From Nocardia sp. (lineage in GTDB: Bacteria; Actinomycetota; Actinomycetes; Mycobacteriales; Mycobacteriaceae): DNA of 64,000 bases. A model generated the notes under the pieces. That model searched no databases and was not told the origin of the DNA. It worked only from the letters and a program-made list of their open reading frames with translations. Positions 25,601 to 33,929 of this stretch are shown here, piece by piece. The position numbers and the translations under genes are program-made. The stretch lies in assembly GCA_014360565.1 (NCBI GenBank), contig JACIXH010000001.1, positions 62,001 to 126,000 of the forward strand. Reading direction: 5' to 3'. Position 1 is the first letter of the stretch. Every line of letters starts with the position of its first letter.

Positions 25601-26589
25601 CACGACACTCCCGGCTCGTGGCCCGGCGCATAGCCGGGGATGCCCGGATCGGGGTCAGATCCTGGATCCGGCGCCCATACGGCTCCCGTGTCGGTGTTGG
25701 TCGCGTCCACGGCGGCGCCGATCGCCTCCGCGGCGTGAAGCCGATGAGCAGCGGCGGCACTGGCCGAAGACTGTGGCACCCCGGGGTGGTCGGCGCCCTC
25801 AAAGTCACGGGAAAAGAGCATCAGGGCGGCGCGCGCGATCATCTGCCGTGGCGACGGTGGCTCGGTGAGGCTGCCTGCCAAGAACTTTCCGGTGTCGGGG
25901 TCCTGGCGTCGATAAGGGGGTATCCGCAGTCTCGCGTCGGCGTCGGCATACTCGTGCCACTGCCCGAGCAGTTGCACGTCGCTCATCTGGTCGATCGCTG
26001 CGGCGTGCATTCGGCGCATGGGTTCGGCGCCCGCGCCCCACATCCGATCGCCTTCCTCCGGGGTGAGCTGCACGGCGGCCACGAGGGACGAGGCCCGCGA
26101 AAAACGCACGTGCATGTGCTCGAACACGGCTAAGTCGCGCGCCGAGTCGCCCGTGATAACTCCGTGGCCAGCCGCAGCTCGGACCGGGAGCGCCATGTCG
26201 AGGGCTGCCATCCGCTCGAGCTGCCACAGGTCCAGATCTAGTAGATCCAGGAAGAACCGCTCGATATCCAACTCGCGCACGGGAACCCGCCGCACCGCAC
26301 CTGTTTGCGGGTCCGCGCCTTGGTGCGAGCCCACCGTGCGCGCGTCCTCGATCCACGTCGGATCCACCCCTGCAGCCCGTGCCTGCTCCTGGGCGGCGGT
26401 GAGGGCGGCGTGGGGCCGGTCGATCTGCTCCTGCCACCTCTGTCGTAGGGGATCAGTGACATCGATGTCGGCGATCACCGATGTTGGCGATCCGTGAGAT
26501 CGGCTCACCTCAGCGGCGAGGTTCTGGATCCTGTGCATCCAGGAGCTCCACCGCAGAGGCGTTTGGTGTAGATCGCGCCCGCTGGTCAT
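25600..26589 (-). CDS. Seven-member family protein D
   Basis: A 329-residue helical protein, ATG at 26589 overlapping the previous stop (ATGA). It has MHRIQNLAAEVSR, GVDPTWIEDARTVGSHQG, FFLDLLDLDLWQLERMAALD, SLVAAVQLTPEEGDRMWGAG, PSPRQMIARAAL and IGAAVDATNTDTG, almost every segment matching protein C. No signal peptide or enzymatic motif. The Asp/Pro-rich last 30 residues are shared with C and E. Function unknown. Confidence 0.65.
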   Translation of the reverse strand: MTSGRDLHQTPLRWSSWMHRIQNLAAEVSRSHGSPTSVIADIDVTDPLRQRWQEQIDRPHAALTAAQEQARAAGVDPTWIEDARTVGSHQGADPQTGAVRRVPVRELDIERFFLDLLDLDLWQLERMAALDMALPVRAAAGHGVITGDSARDLAVFEHMHVRFSRASSLVAAVQLTPEEGDRMWGAGAEPMRRMHAAAIDQMSDVQLLGQWHEYADADARLRIPPYRRQDPDTGKFLAGSLTEPPSPRQMIARAALMLFSRDFEGADHPGVPQSSASAAAAHRLHAAEAIGAAVDATNTDTGAVWAPDPGSDPDPGIPGYAPGHEPGVS

Positions 26590-27527
26590 GACCCCACCCC
26601 CTGGTCGACGCCCACACCAGGTCCGCGTCCGGGCGGGTGTTGTGGATCGGGGTCGGGCTCCCAGTCGGTGCCGAGCCCGGTGCTGGTCGCTTCTACCGCC
26701 GTGCCGATGCCATGACCCAGGCGTGGGGCCGACTCGTCAGCGAAACTGGCTGCGGCTAGCGCCTGTTCGGCGCGCTCGGCGACCTCCCACGGTGTCGGCG
26801 GTCCGAGATTGGTAGAGGCACTGGTCGCCAGGTTGTCGAAGCCGCGCGAGACCTCGGCTTCGACACCTTTCCACGACATTTCCGCAAACCGTTGCTGCAG
26901 TTCGGTATCGGTGTAGGAGGCTGCGGTCAGCTCCGCCAACTGCTGCCAGGAGTCGGGTCCACGCCCCCACAGCTGGTGGGCCTCACCGTGGTCGAGGTCG
27001 ATCAGCGCCGCGGTGCCGGCGGCACGGCGCCACAGCGCGGCCATGTTGTCGTGGAGTTGGCGTTCTCCCGGTTCGTTGTCGGCCAACCCACCGGTGTGGA
27101 CGCGATGCAGGTACTCCGCGCGGACCAGGGCCGAGTGTTCCAGGCGCCACACATCATCGGCGATCTGGTCGAGCAGGTGCACCCGCGTCGGGCTCGCCCC
27201 AGGCGGAGACATCGGCAGGAGCGCGCTCTCGGGGGTATCACCCCAGCGGGCTCCCCTGGCTCCAGTCTCGGTGGCGTAGTCGATCATCCGTTGCGGGAGG
27301 TCGAGTCCATGGGCGTGGAGTTCGATCTCGGAGCGCTCGGCTTCGAGTGCTCGCAGGTTGGTCCGCCAGTTTTCGAGCTGGATGTTCGGGCCATTGGCGG
27401 CGGTCGAGTATTGCGGGTAACCGTGAAACAGCGTGCGGTAGTGCTCATAGCTCGAGTTCTGGATTCGTTCGAGCAGCCGAAGCTGCCACGACGGCAGATC
27501 CTCGGCACCGGACAGCGGATGACTCAC
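26586..27527 (-). CDS. Seven-member family protein E
   Basis: A 313-residue protein when started at the GTG at 27527, which has GGAGAAA six bases upstream; an in-frame ATG near 27599 is the alternative and longer starts would run into the preceding gene. Family features: LLERIQNSSYEHYR, GLDLPQRMIDYATETGARG, LLDQIADDVWRLEHSALVR, NMAALWRRAAGTAALIDL and IGTAVEATSTGLGTDWEPD. The central W of WI is replaced here (RMIDYA). Function unknown. Confidence 0.65.
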   Translation of the reverse strand: MSHPLSGAEDLPSWQLRLLERIQNSSYEHYRTLFHGYPQYSTAANGPNIQLENWRTNLRALEAERSEIELHAHGLDLPQRMIDYATETGARGARWGDTPESALLPMSPPGASPTRVHLLDQIADDVWRLEHSALVRAEYLHRVHTGGLADNEPGERQLHDNMAALWRRAAGTAALIDLDHGEAHQLWGRGPDSWQQLAELTAASYTDTELQQRFAEMSWKGVEAEVSRGFDNLATSASTNLGPPTPWEVAERAEQALAAASFADESAPRLGHGIGTAVEATSTGLGTDWEPDPDPQHPPGRGPGVGVDQGVGS

Positions 27528-27607
27528 TGGTTTCTCCAATCCTGTTGAATCACTGGACTTTCTGTGATGGCTGGCTGTGACGAGCGATGGCAGTGGCATC
27601 CGATCTG

Positions 27608-28477
27608 TCACGGCTCCGGGCCCATGTCGGGCCCGCGGTATCGGTCCGCGTGCGAAGCAGGCCGGTGATCGGTGGGCTCGGATTCGGTCTGGGAATCGGC
27701 GGCGGTGGCCTCGATCGCGGCGTCGATGCCAGCCCCACCCATGCCGCCCGTGGCTGGGTCGGGTTCGAGGGCGGCTGCGGCGAGCTCGACCATCCGATCG
27801 GGCAGCACGGGCAGTTGACGGGTGATGTCGTCGGGCGTGATTCCGGCGGCTTGGAGCACCATCACCGGCATCGACACCGTGGCGAAGTTGGTCTCGACGA
27901 CGGCCCGCCACTGCGTCATCAGCGCTGTCCGGTCCAGCGTTGCCATCGTTCGGGCGACGTGGTCGGTCCACGGGCTGTCGGTGGGTTGCCAGGCGTGTTG
28001 TTGTTCGACAGTGGTCAGGCCTAGGGCGTGGCCGACGGCACCGACGCGTTGCCAGTGCAAACCCATCACCCGCCGGAACGCGGCGAATCCCTCGCGCGGC
28101 AGAGTTCCCTGCTGGGAGAACGCCGCCCCCACTCCGGCCATCGTCTGTAGTTGCGCGACAGCTCGCAGGTGCCCGCGAAGCAGGGCGTCGCGGTCGATCG
28201 CTTCGGTGCTCAGCAGGGGCTGGCCGGGTTGCCAGCGGTGTCCGCGTTCACCGGAGGCGCGGGTGTAGTCGATCACCGATTTCGGCACCCCGACCGCGGT
28301 CGCGATCTGTTCCAGGTTTTCCCGGGTGCGGCGCCCGATATCGAGATGAGCCAGCGCCGTCGGCGACAGATGCGGGTTGACTCCGGTGCGGGATTGGTCG
28401 ATCAGGTGCTGGTTATCGCTGGCCAGGTTCTGCACGGCCTTGAGCAGCTTGGCCTGGATCGGGTTCGGATCGAACAT
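27608..28477 (-). CDS. Seven-member family protein F
   Basis: A 289-residue helical protein, ATG at 28477 preceded by GGTGAG. Family features: LLKAVQNLASDNQHLIDQSR, GVPKSVIDYTRASGERGHRW, LLRGHLRAVAQLQTMAGVGA, GLHWQRVGAVGHALGL, PDRMVELAAAALE and IDAAIEATAAD. It most resembles proteins B and G, which share the longer region between the central motif and the W-R helix. Function unknown. Confidence 0.65.
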   Translation of the reverse strand: MFDPNPIQAKLLKAVQNLASDNQHLIDQSRTGVNPHLSPTALAHLDIGRRTRENLEQIATAVGVPKSVIDYTRASGERGHRWQPGQPLLSTEAIDRDALLRGHLRAVAQLQTMAGVGAAFSQQGTLPREGFAAFRRVMGLHWQRVGAVGHALGLTTVEQQHAWQPTDSPWTDHVARTMATLDRTALMTQWRAVVETNFATVSMPVMVLQAAGITPDDITRQLPVLPDRMVELAAAALEPDPATGGMGGAGIDAAIEATAADSQTESEPTDHRPASHADRYRGPDMGPEP

Positions 28478-28478
28478 C

Positions 28479-29501
28479 TCACCGGCCCCGTCCCATACCG
28501 GGATCGCCCCATACCTCGATTTCCTTGCCCGTGGCGCGAGTAGGCGAAGGTTCCGCTCCCCCGCTGGTCAGGTCAGGGTCGGGGGCGGTGGGGTCGATGT
28601 CGTGGACCGCTGCGGCCGATACGGCGGCCTCGATCCATTCACCGGCTTCGACGATCTCCGCGTCGAGGATGGTTTGCGCAGTCGGGTCAGCGGTGTCATC
28701 GAGATGGTCAGCGAGGTGGTTGAATTCGTCGTTCAGGTGCGCGTTGATCGTCAGATCCGCGGCCAGCCCGTCCATGTCACCGAAGCCTCGAGACCCGCTA
28801 CCGGATAGATCGGCCCCGTTATCGGAGAAGAAGTCGTCGGGTTCGATCCCGGTGTCGTCGACGAACCGTTCTTCGTAGGCTCGGGCCGCGGCTTCGGCGT
28901 CCACGGAGAGGTCGCGGGTGGCATCTGCGGCGGCGAACTGGGCCGCCGCTGCCTGGCCTGCGCCGGTTCGTGCATCGGAGTGGTGCAAGGTGTCGGTGAA
29001 TCCCGCGGCACGGCGGCGAATCTCGATCATCAGTTTTTTGAGCTCGACGTCGAGTTTGTGCAGCTCAACGTCGCGGGCTTCGCGGTTGGTGTAGCCGGCG
29101 ATACGTTCGGTATGGAGTTCCTTGCTCTGTGTTCGGGAGAGCGCACCATCTTGTTCGCGTCGTGCGAGATCTGTTTCAGCCCTGGTGATTTGGCCTTCTT
29201 TGTGGCGGAGATCGACCTCGGTGATCTGTGCTGCGTTGGCGATGCGCGCGCGGACCTCGTCGATCTTGGCCATGCTCAGCGCTTGCTCTGTCCCCAGGTT
29301 GCCGAGCCTGGCCTGGTGCTCGATCCACGACCGTTGGTTCTTGGCCGCTTCGATCGCGGATCGCTGCTCGGATTCGGCGCGTGAGCGCGATTCCCCGCCT
29401 CTGCTGCGGAACAGTGCGTTGGTGGTGTGGGCGGTCTGTAGCGCCTGCAGGAATCCTTGACGGACCGCTTGGCCACCCTCTTCGACCGGATCCCCACTCA
29501 T
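28479..29501 (-). CDS. Coiled-coil hypothetical protein
   Basis: A 340-residue protein started at the ATG at 29501 in a TGATG overlap with the lipoprotein gene. Residues 40-170 are highly charged and read as a long coiled coil (RSAIEAAKNQRSWIEHQARL, AETDLARREQDG, VELHKLDVELKKLMIEIRRR). The second half is acidic with Asp-rich stretches and ends in low-complexity Pro/Gly. No signal peptide or membrane helix. A scaffold-like cytoplasmic role in the transfer machinery is possible from the coiled coil and context only. Confidence 0.65.
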   Translation of the reverse strand: MSGDPVEEGGQAVRQGFLQALQTAHTTNALFRSRGGESRSRAESEQRSAIEAAKNQRSWIEHQARLGNLGTEQALSMAKIDEVRARIANAAQITEVDLRHKEGQITRAETDLARREQDGALSRTQSKELHTERIAGYTNREARDVELHKLDVELKKLMIEIRRRAAGFTDTLHHSDARTGAGQAAAAQFAAADATRDLSVDAEAAARAYEERFVDDTGIEPDDFFSDNGADLSGSGSRGFGDMDGLAADLTINAHLNDEFNHLADHLDDTADPTAQTILDAEIVEAGEWIEAAVSAAAVHDIDPTAPDPDLTSGGAEPSPTRATGKEIEVWGDPGMGRGR

Positions 29502-30037
29502 CACAAAACCTGCATTTCGGCGAGCAGCCATGCCCGTTCGGAGCCTGGACGAGTCGATCTCGCGGACACCAAGAACACGATCGGTGTCCGATCGGCCGGA
29601 GTCAGGGTGACCGACAGGACCCGGCTCGACGAGGTCGCCGTATCAGGCGGATGATCGTCACCGGTAAGACGAACCTCGGTCCGCAACGGCACGTGGTGCT
29701 CAACCCAGTCCTGCCACACGGCGACAGTGATCGGCGACCACAGCGAGGCCCCCACACGAGTGTCGGTCGAGTACGCGGCCCGCATCAGCGGTCGCGCCGC
29801 CTCGAACATCGACCGCGCATCCAGCCCGACCACCGGATCCAGTTGATACAACGTGCTCACCGCGGCCCGCAGAACATCCGATGCCGAGCAGGGCCAAACC
29901 TCGGAGTGTGGTGGCGGGAAAGCCTGCGCGCTGCAGATCGGTTCGACTACCGGCGCATCCGCGGTCGAGCACCCACTCACTGCCGTCGGTGCAGCCAGTC
30001 CGACGACAACCGTGGTCGCGAACAGAGCGGGTTTCAT
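29501..30037 (-). CDS. Putative lipoprotein of the conjugation region
   Basis: A 178-residue protein, ATG at 30037 overlapping the upstream stop (ATGA). It has a lipoprotein signal: basic start (MK), hydrophobic TTVVVGLAAP and lipobox VSGC with Cys at about residue 21. The mature part has SDVLRAAVSTLYQLDP, a VAVWQDWVEHHVPL helix and LSVTLTPADRTPIVFLVS strands, resembling the NTF2-like periplasmic domains of the neighbouring transfer proteins. It should sit on the outer face of the membrane. No family named. Confidence 0.7.
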   Translation of the reverse strand: MKPALFATTVVVGLAAPTAVSGCSTADAPVVEPICSAQAFPPPHSEVWPCSASDVLRAAVSTLYQLDPVVGLDARSMFEAARPLMRAAYSTDTRVGASLWSPITVAVWQDWVEHHVPLRTEVRLTGDDHPPDTATSSSRVLSVTLTPADRTPIVFLVSARSTRPGSERAWLLAEMQVL

Positions 30038-30690
30038 GACGCGCTCTCCCACAGCTCGTGCAGGTCGACCGTCCGCCAGACGACCTGATCGGGCCAGGTG
30101 CATTGTTCGGCGGCCGGGTTGCGGACCGCGACAGTCGCGATATCGAGGACCAAGCCCTCGGTGGCGGCGATGCGGCGCAGCCGCGCGAAATCCAGGCCGC
30201 GACTGCGGGCCAGGTTCAACCGCAAGACACCGGCTTCGGCGCCCCACTCACGCACAGCGTGTGCGGCCAGCTCGATCGCCTTCTCCGCCGACACAGTGGC
30301 CGCGTCGACACCATCGACCATGGCGGCGCCGAAGCGTTCGTGCCAGATCATGCGACCGGACGCGGCGCAGACGGTGAACGCCTCCATCGTCGCCGCCGAC
30401 CACACCGTCAGCTTCGGGCCCGTCGCCGCCCTGCGCACAAGGTTGGCACCTGAACTTGCCCAGAGGATTTCGGTCTGTCGCAGACCCTCGTAATCGATAC
30501 CTGCGACTTCCAACAACGCCATCACGTAGCGCTGCGACATTTCTTCGGTCGTGAAGCCGTACTCGGTGGCGAGGCTGTCGAACTCCTCCGTAGTCGCAAA
30601 GGTCCACAAGTCGGTCAACCGGTCGCGGACCATGTCCTCGGGTGTGGTCGGGGGCGACGGAGCTTTCGAGGTGGTGGGTTGGGTTGTCAT
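30034..30690 (-). CDS. Hypothetical protein
   Basis: A 218-residue soluble protein, ATG at 30690 with GAGGAG upstream. After a Pro/Ser/Thr-rich start it appears as mixed helices and strands: MVRDRLTDLWTFATTEEFDS, EEMSQRYVMALLEVAGID, KLTVWSAATMEAFTVCA, AAHAVREWGAEAGVLRLNL and a C-terminal VVWRTVDLHELW. No signal peptide and no catalytic motif recognised. It overlaps the lipoprotein gene by four bases. Function unknown. Confidence 0.65.
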   Translation of the reverse strand: MTTQPTTSKAPSPPTTPEDMVRDRLTDLWTFATTEEFDSLATEYGFTTEEMSQRYVMALLEVAGIDYEGLRQTEILWASSGANLVRRAATGPKLTVWSAATMEAFTVCAASGRMIWHERFGAAMVDGVDAATVSAEKAIELAAHAVREWGAEAGVLRLNLARSRGLDFARLRRIAATEGLVLDIATVAVRNPAAEQCTWPDQVVWRTVDLHELWESAS

Positions 30691-30716
30691 GGGTTCTCCT
30701 CGAGACACGTACGGGG

Positions 30717-31631
30717 TCAGAAATCTGGTTCGGCGTGCAGTTGCGCTGACCTGGTCGGGGGTGGCAGGTCATGGGTGTCGCTATCGGCGAGGCCGTGAAC
30801 GTCGTCGACACCGGTCGCGGCGATTGCGGCGTCGATGCGTGCCCCGCCTTCGGATTCCAGAGATGCGGTGTGCCAGGCGTTCTCGGCGGTTGCCGCGAGC
30901 AGGTGCGGGGCAGGCGGTAGTTGATGTGGGGAACTGGCTGTGAGGTCGATGCCGACCATGCGCATCGCCGCGACCCGGACCCGTGCTTCACGCACGCTCG
31001 TAAAGTGGGTGAGCTCACGCCATTGGCGCCCCTGATCGGGTGGCGACTGTTGCTGGATCTGGGTTTGGCGTGAGTGCCAGTGGGTCGGATCGGTGGCCCA
31101 CCAGCCACGGGTTTCGGCTTCGGTGAGGTTGATGGCGGTGGCGACCATCGCCACTCGCAACCACTGCAACCGCAGATGCTGATCCAGCTTCTGCGCTGCT
31201 GGTGCGCTCACCTGGCCGTGGTCGCGGCGGACCGGGCCCACTGCGGCCAGGGTCCACAGTGTGTCGGCCTGGTGGTGTAGCTGGGCGATCAACAGCGACC
31301 GCGAGACCGGACGGCGAGGAGGCAACGAGGAGGTCCCGGTCGCTTTTCGACCTTCCTGACCAGCTTGGCGTGCATAGTCGATCCAGTTGGCGGGCACCCC
31401 GATCGCCGCGGCCTGTTCGTGGAGGATCCGCCCAGCGATCGAGAGATCCCGCAAGGTCTGAATGCGGCTGTGTGGTTCACGAGCGAGCAGCATCAGATCG
31501 ACGGTGACGTTCTGGATCGCCGCCGCCATCCGTCGATGCACGAGCATCGGAGGTGTCTTGCCGGGGTTGTTGTCCGGCGACGCGGCCAGCGCCGGGCTGG
31601 CGGGCTCGAGTGGTTGGGTGGTGTCAGCCAT
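30717..31631 (-). CDS. Seven-member family protein G
   Basis: A 304-residue helical protein, ATG at 31631 overlapping the previous gene by eight bases. Family features: MAAAIQNVTVDLMLLAREP, GVPANWIDYARQAGQEGRK, LIAQLHHQADTLWTLAAVG, LQWLRVAMVATAINL and IDAAIAATGVDD. It is separated from the other members by the lipoprotein and coiled-coil genes, so the family is spread through the transfer region rather than confined to one array. Function unknown. Confidence 0.65.
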   Translation of the reverse strand: MADTTQPLEPASPALAASPDNNPGKTPPMLVHRRMAAAIQNVTVDLMLLAREPHSRIQTLRDLSIAGRILHEQAAAIGVPANWIDYARQAGQEGRKATGTSSLPPRRPVSRSLLIAQLHHQADTLWTLAAVGPVRRDHGQVSAPAAQKLDQHLRLQWLRVAMVATAINLTEAETRGWWATDPTHWHSRQTQIQQQSPPDQGRQWRELTHFTSVREARVRVAAMRMVGIDLTASSPHQLPPAPHLLAATAENAWHTASLESEGGARIDAAIAATGVDDVHGLADSDTHDLPPPTRSAQLHAEPDF

Positions 31632-32187
31632 GGCCGGTCACCGAGTTGATGCGGTAGCTCGACATCCGCCACCCCTGCGACGTCTCTGTCACCGTGGCGG
31701 TGACCTGCATCCGCCGGTAGAGGGTGGTGGAGCCGTCCCGGTGCAGCACATGCTGGGTCACCGTGGCAGTGACCGTCGTCGCGGCGATGTCGGTTTTCGT
31801 CTGCTCGGCGTCGACCAGGGCGGTGACGATGTCGTTGCTGTCGCGCCATCGGGCCCATTCCGGCAGCGGTGCCAATCCGTTCGCCGGACCACTGTTCGCT
31901 GCGGCAGCCAGTTCGCCGGTCACCCACGGTGCGGCGCGGGTCAACCCGGTGCCCGGGCCGGGATCGGTGCGCGGTTGCCAGGAGAACATGGCCGCCAAAC
32001 CCATCTGGGTGACGGTCACGGCGTCGGCAGCCGCTGGATCCGGGCCCTCCACGTGGGCGGTACCCGGTGTGTGCGTACCGGGCACAGGTGCGCTGTCCTG
32101 CGCGCCGACCACCAGCACCGTGGCGACCACGATCAGGACTGTCGCGACACCGAGGGTCACAGCCCAGAGGGGTAGACGGTTCACCAT
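31624..32187 (-). CDS. VirB8/TcpC-like membrane-anchored protein
   Basis: A 187-residue protein, ATG at 32187 with GAGGAC upstream. One N-terminal membrane helix (about residues 7-28, LWAVTLGVATVLIVVATVLVVG) is followed by a periplasmic domain with a Thr/Val-rich beta sheet (KTDIAATTVTATVTQHVLHR, RRMQVTATVTETSQGWRM). This anchor-plus-NTF2-like layout matches VirB8/TcpC components of type IV channels. It sits between the cell-wall hydrolase and a family protein. Assignment by architecture and context, not by a diagnostic motif. Confidence 0.55.
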   Translation of the reverse strand: MVNRLPLWAVTLGVATVLIVVATVLVVGAQDSAPVPGTHTPGTAHVEGPDPAAADAVTVTQMGLAAMFSWQPRTDPGPGTGLTRAAPWVTGELAAAANSGPANGLAPLPEWARWRDSNDIVTALVDAEQTKTDIAATTVTATVTQHVLHRDGSTTLYRRMQVTATVTETSQGWRMSSYRINSVTGHG

Positions 32188-32194
32188 GGTGTCC

Positions 32195-33847
32195 TCAGCT
32201 CATCGTCGTCGACATCTGGGTGGCCATCGCGAGAATGTTGGCCACATACGGGCGGGTCTGAACTTCGTAATCCGATGAGCCCGTGGGGAATCCGCCCGAC
32301 CGCAGCACCGCGTGTTCGCCGGCGTTGTAGCCGGCGAGATAGAGCTCCACAGCACCGTTGGGAGCCACGACCTTGCCCTGCTCGATCCAGGTATCGACGT
32401 GGTCGGCGATGTCGCACAGATAGCGGGCCTGGCCGATGATCGCGTCGCCGTCTTCCCACACCGACGCGACACCATTACCGTCGGCGTCGATCACATACGG
32501 CTGCCCATCGGAGGCGAGAGCCGCCGCGGTGCCGGGCAGAAACTGCGCCAGACCTTGCGCACCGGCCGACGAGGTCAACCCGCGCTGAAAACCGGATTCT
32601 TTTTTGCCCTGGGCAGCCAGCAGCGACGCGCTGATTTGCGGGCATACGGTGCCACCCAGCCGATACCACGGATCCAAGTCGGTCGGGACGGTGTTCGGCG
32701 CGAGATCAGCTTCCCCGGCACTGGGTCCGCACTTCGATGCTGTGCTGGTGCCGGGTGGGTTCGTCGCGGCGGACCCGATCGGTGAGCCGTCTGGGTATCC
32801 CCCGCCCAGGGTGGTCACGTGGACATGGTCCATATGGTTGGCGGTGGCCCCGCCCCGGTCTTCCATCAGGTTGGACTCGCCGCTGGCCGCACGGTAGGTC
32901 TGGCGCCAGATCAAATAGTCGATCCGCAGCGCAATGGAGTTGGTGAGAACGAAGTCGGCGATCTGGTCACCGAGGGCTTTACCGTCCCCGGAAGTCGGGT
33001 CAGGGATCATGATGTCGATCGCCCGGCCGCTGGGATGATCGGGCCGATCATCCTCACGCTGCCCATAGATCTTCTGCACCTGAGGAAACCGTTGAACGAT
33101 CGTGCGCGCCAAACGGATCGAGTCGACCTGCAACCCACGCTCCAAGCCGATAGATGCAGGCATTTCGGGCAGCTCGGCGCCCGCCGCCGTACCGGCGCCA
33201 GCTACGGGAGCATCGCTGACTGATGTCGTCGGCGGCGACACCGCGCTCGATGTCGCGACACTGGTGGACTGGTCCACATTTCCTTGGAGCAGCCACGGCA
33301 TCGGGTCGATGGCCGTGCCGCCGCCGAATCGCCCTCCTTGGGTCCAGATTTCGAGATGCAAGTGCGCTCCATCTGGGCCTGCCGGGACGGTTTCGCCGTT
33401 GTAGCCGACCCCGGCGATCAGTTGACCGATACGCACGTTCTGGCCTTGTTCGACGCGGACGTCGTCGGCGAACATGTGCCCGTAGACCGAGGACACGGTT
33501 TCGCCGTCGATGTTGTGGTCGATGACCACCCAGATCCCGAACCCGCTGGCAGCTCCCACCCGCACGACGAGTCCGTCGGCGACCGCGTAGATGGCAGTCT
33601 TGGGCGCGGCGGCGAAATCCTGGCCCTGATGCCTTGTGCCCCAACGCATCCCGAAGCCCGAGGTCAGGGTGTAGCTGCCCTCGGCCATCGGCATCGTCCT
33701 CGCGTCGCCGGTCGCCGACGACGCACCGCTCGGCATCGCCGACGGCGCGCAGCCCCCCTTTTCGGCAACGCCCGCGAAGAGCAGCAGTCCAAGCAGCATC
33801 AGGGTCGCGCCCACGACCGCGACCGTCGCCCGAGCAGCACTACTCAT
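32195..33847 (-). CDS. Cell-wall hydrolase: M23 peptidase + middle domain + lytic transglycosylase
   Basis: A 550-residue exported protein with an N-terminal hydrophobic signal/anchor (about residues 7-27). Domain 1 (about residues 55-190) is an M23 metallopeptidase: RHQGQDFA with the His and Asp zinc ligands, YGHM and HLHLE with the final His. Domain 2 (about residues 240-370) has PSGRAIDIMIP and NHMDHVHV, as in the ARB_07466-type domain. Domain 3 (about residues 410-540) is an SLT lytic transglycosylase with the catalytic Glu in QGKKESGFQ, then SAGAQGLAQFLPGT and YLAGYNAG. It would cut both peptide and glycan bonds so that the conjugation channel can cross peptidoglycan (VirB1-like role). 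Confidence 0.85.
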   Translation of the reverse strand: MSSAARATVAVVGATLMLLGLLLFAGVAEKGGCAPSAMPSGASSATGDARTMPMAEGSYTLTSGFGMRWGTRHQGQDFAAAPKTAIYAVADGLVVRVGAASGFGIWVVIDHNIDGETVSSVYGHMFADDVRVEQGQNVRIGQLIAGVGYNGETVPAGPDGAHLHLEIWTQGGRFGGGTAIDPMPWLLQGNVDQSTSVATSSAVSPPTTSVSDAPVAGAGTAAGAELPEMPASIGLERGLQVDSIRLARTIVQRFPQVQKIYGQREDDRPDHPSGRAIDIMIPDPTSGDGKALGDQIADFVLTNSIALRIDYLIWRQTYRAASGESNLMEDRGGATANHMDHVHVTTLGGGYPDGSPIGSAATNPPGTSTASKCGPSAGEADLAPNTVPTDLDPWYRLGGTVCPQISASLLAAQGKKESGFQRGLTSSAGAQGLAQFLPGTAAALASDGQPYVIDADGNGVASVWEDGDAIIGQARYLCDIADHVDTWIEQGKVVAPNGAVELYLAGYNAGEHAVLRSGGFPTGSSDYEVQTRPYVANILAMATQMSTTMS

Positions 33848-33929
33848 CGCGACACCACCGAGTGAGGGCGAATCTCGCGGGTGTGAGAGCTCGAGGTGTG
33901 GTTTCGCTGACGACCGGGTTCCACGGTGC

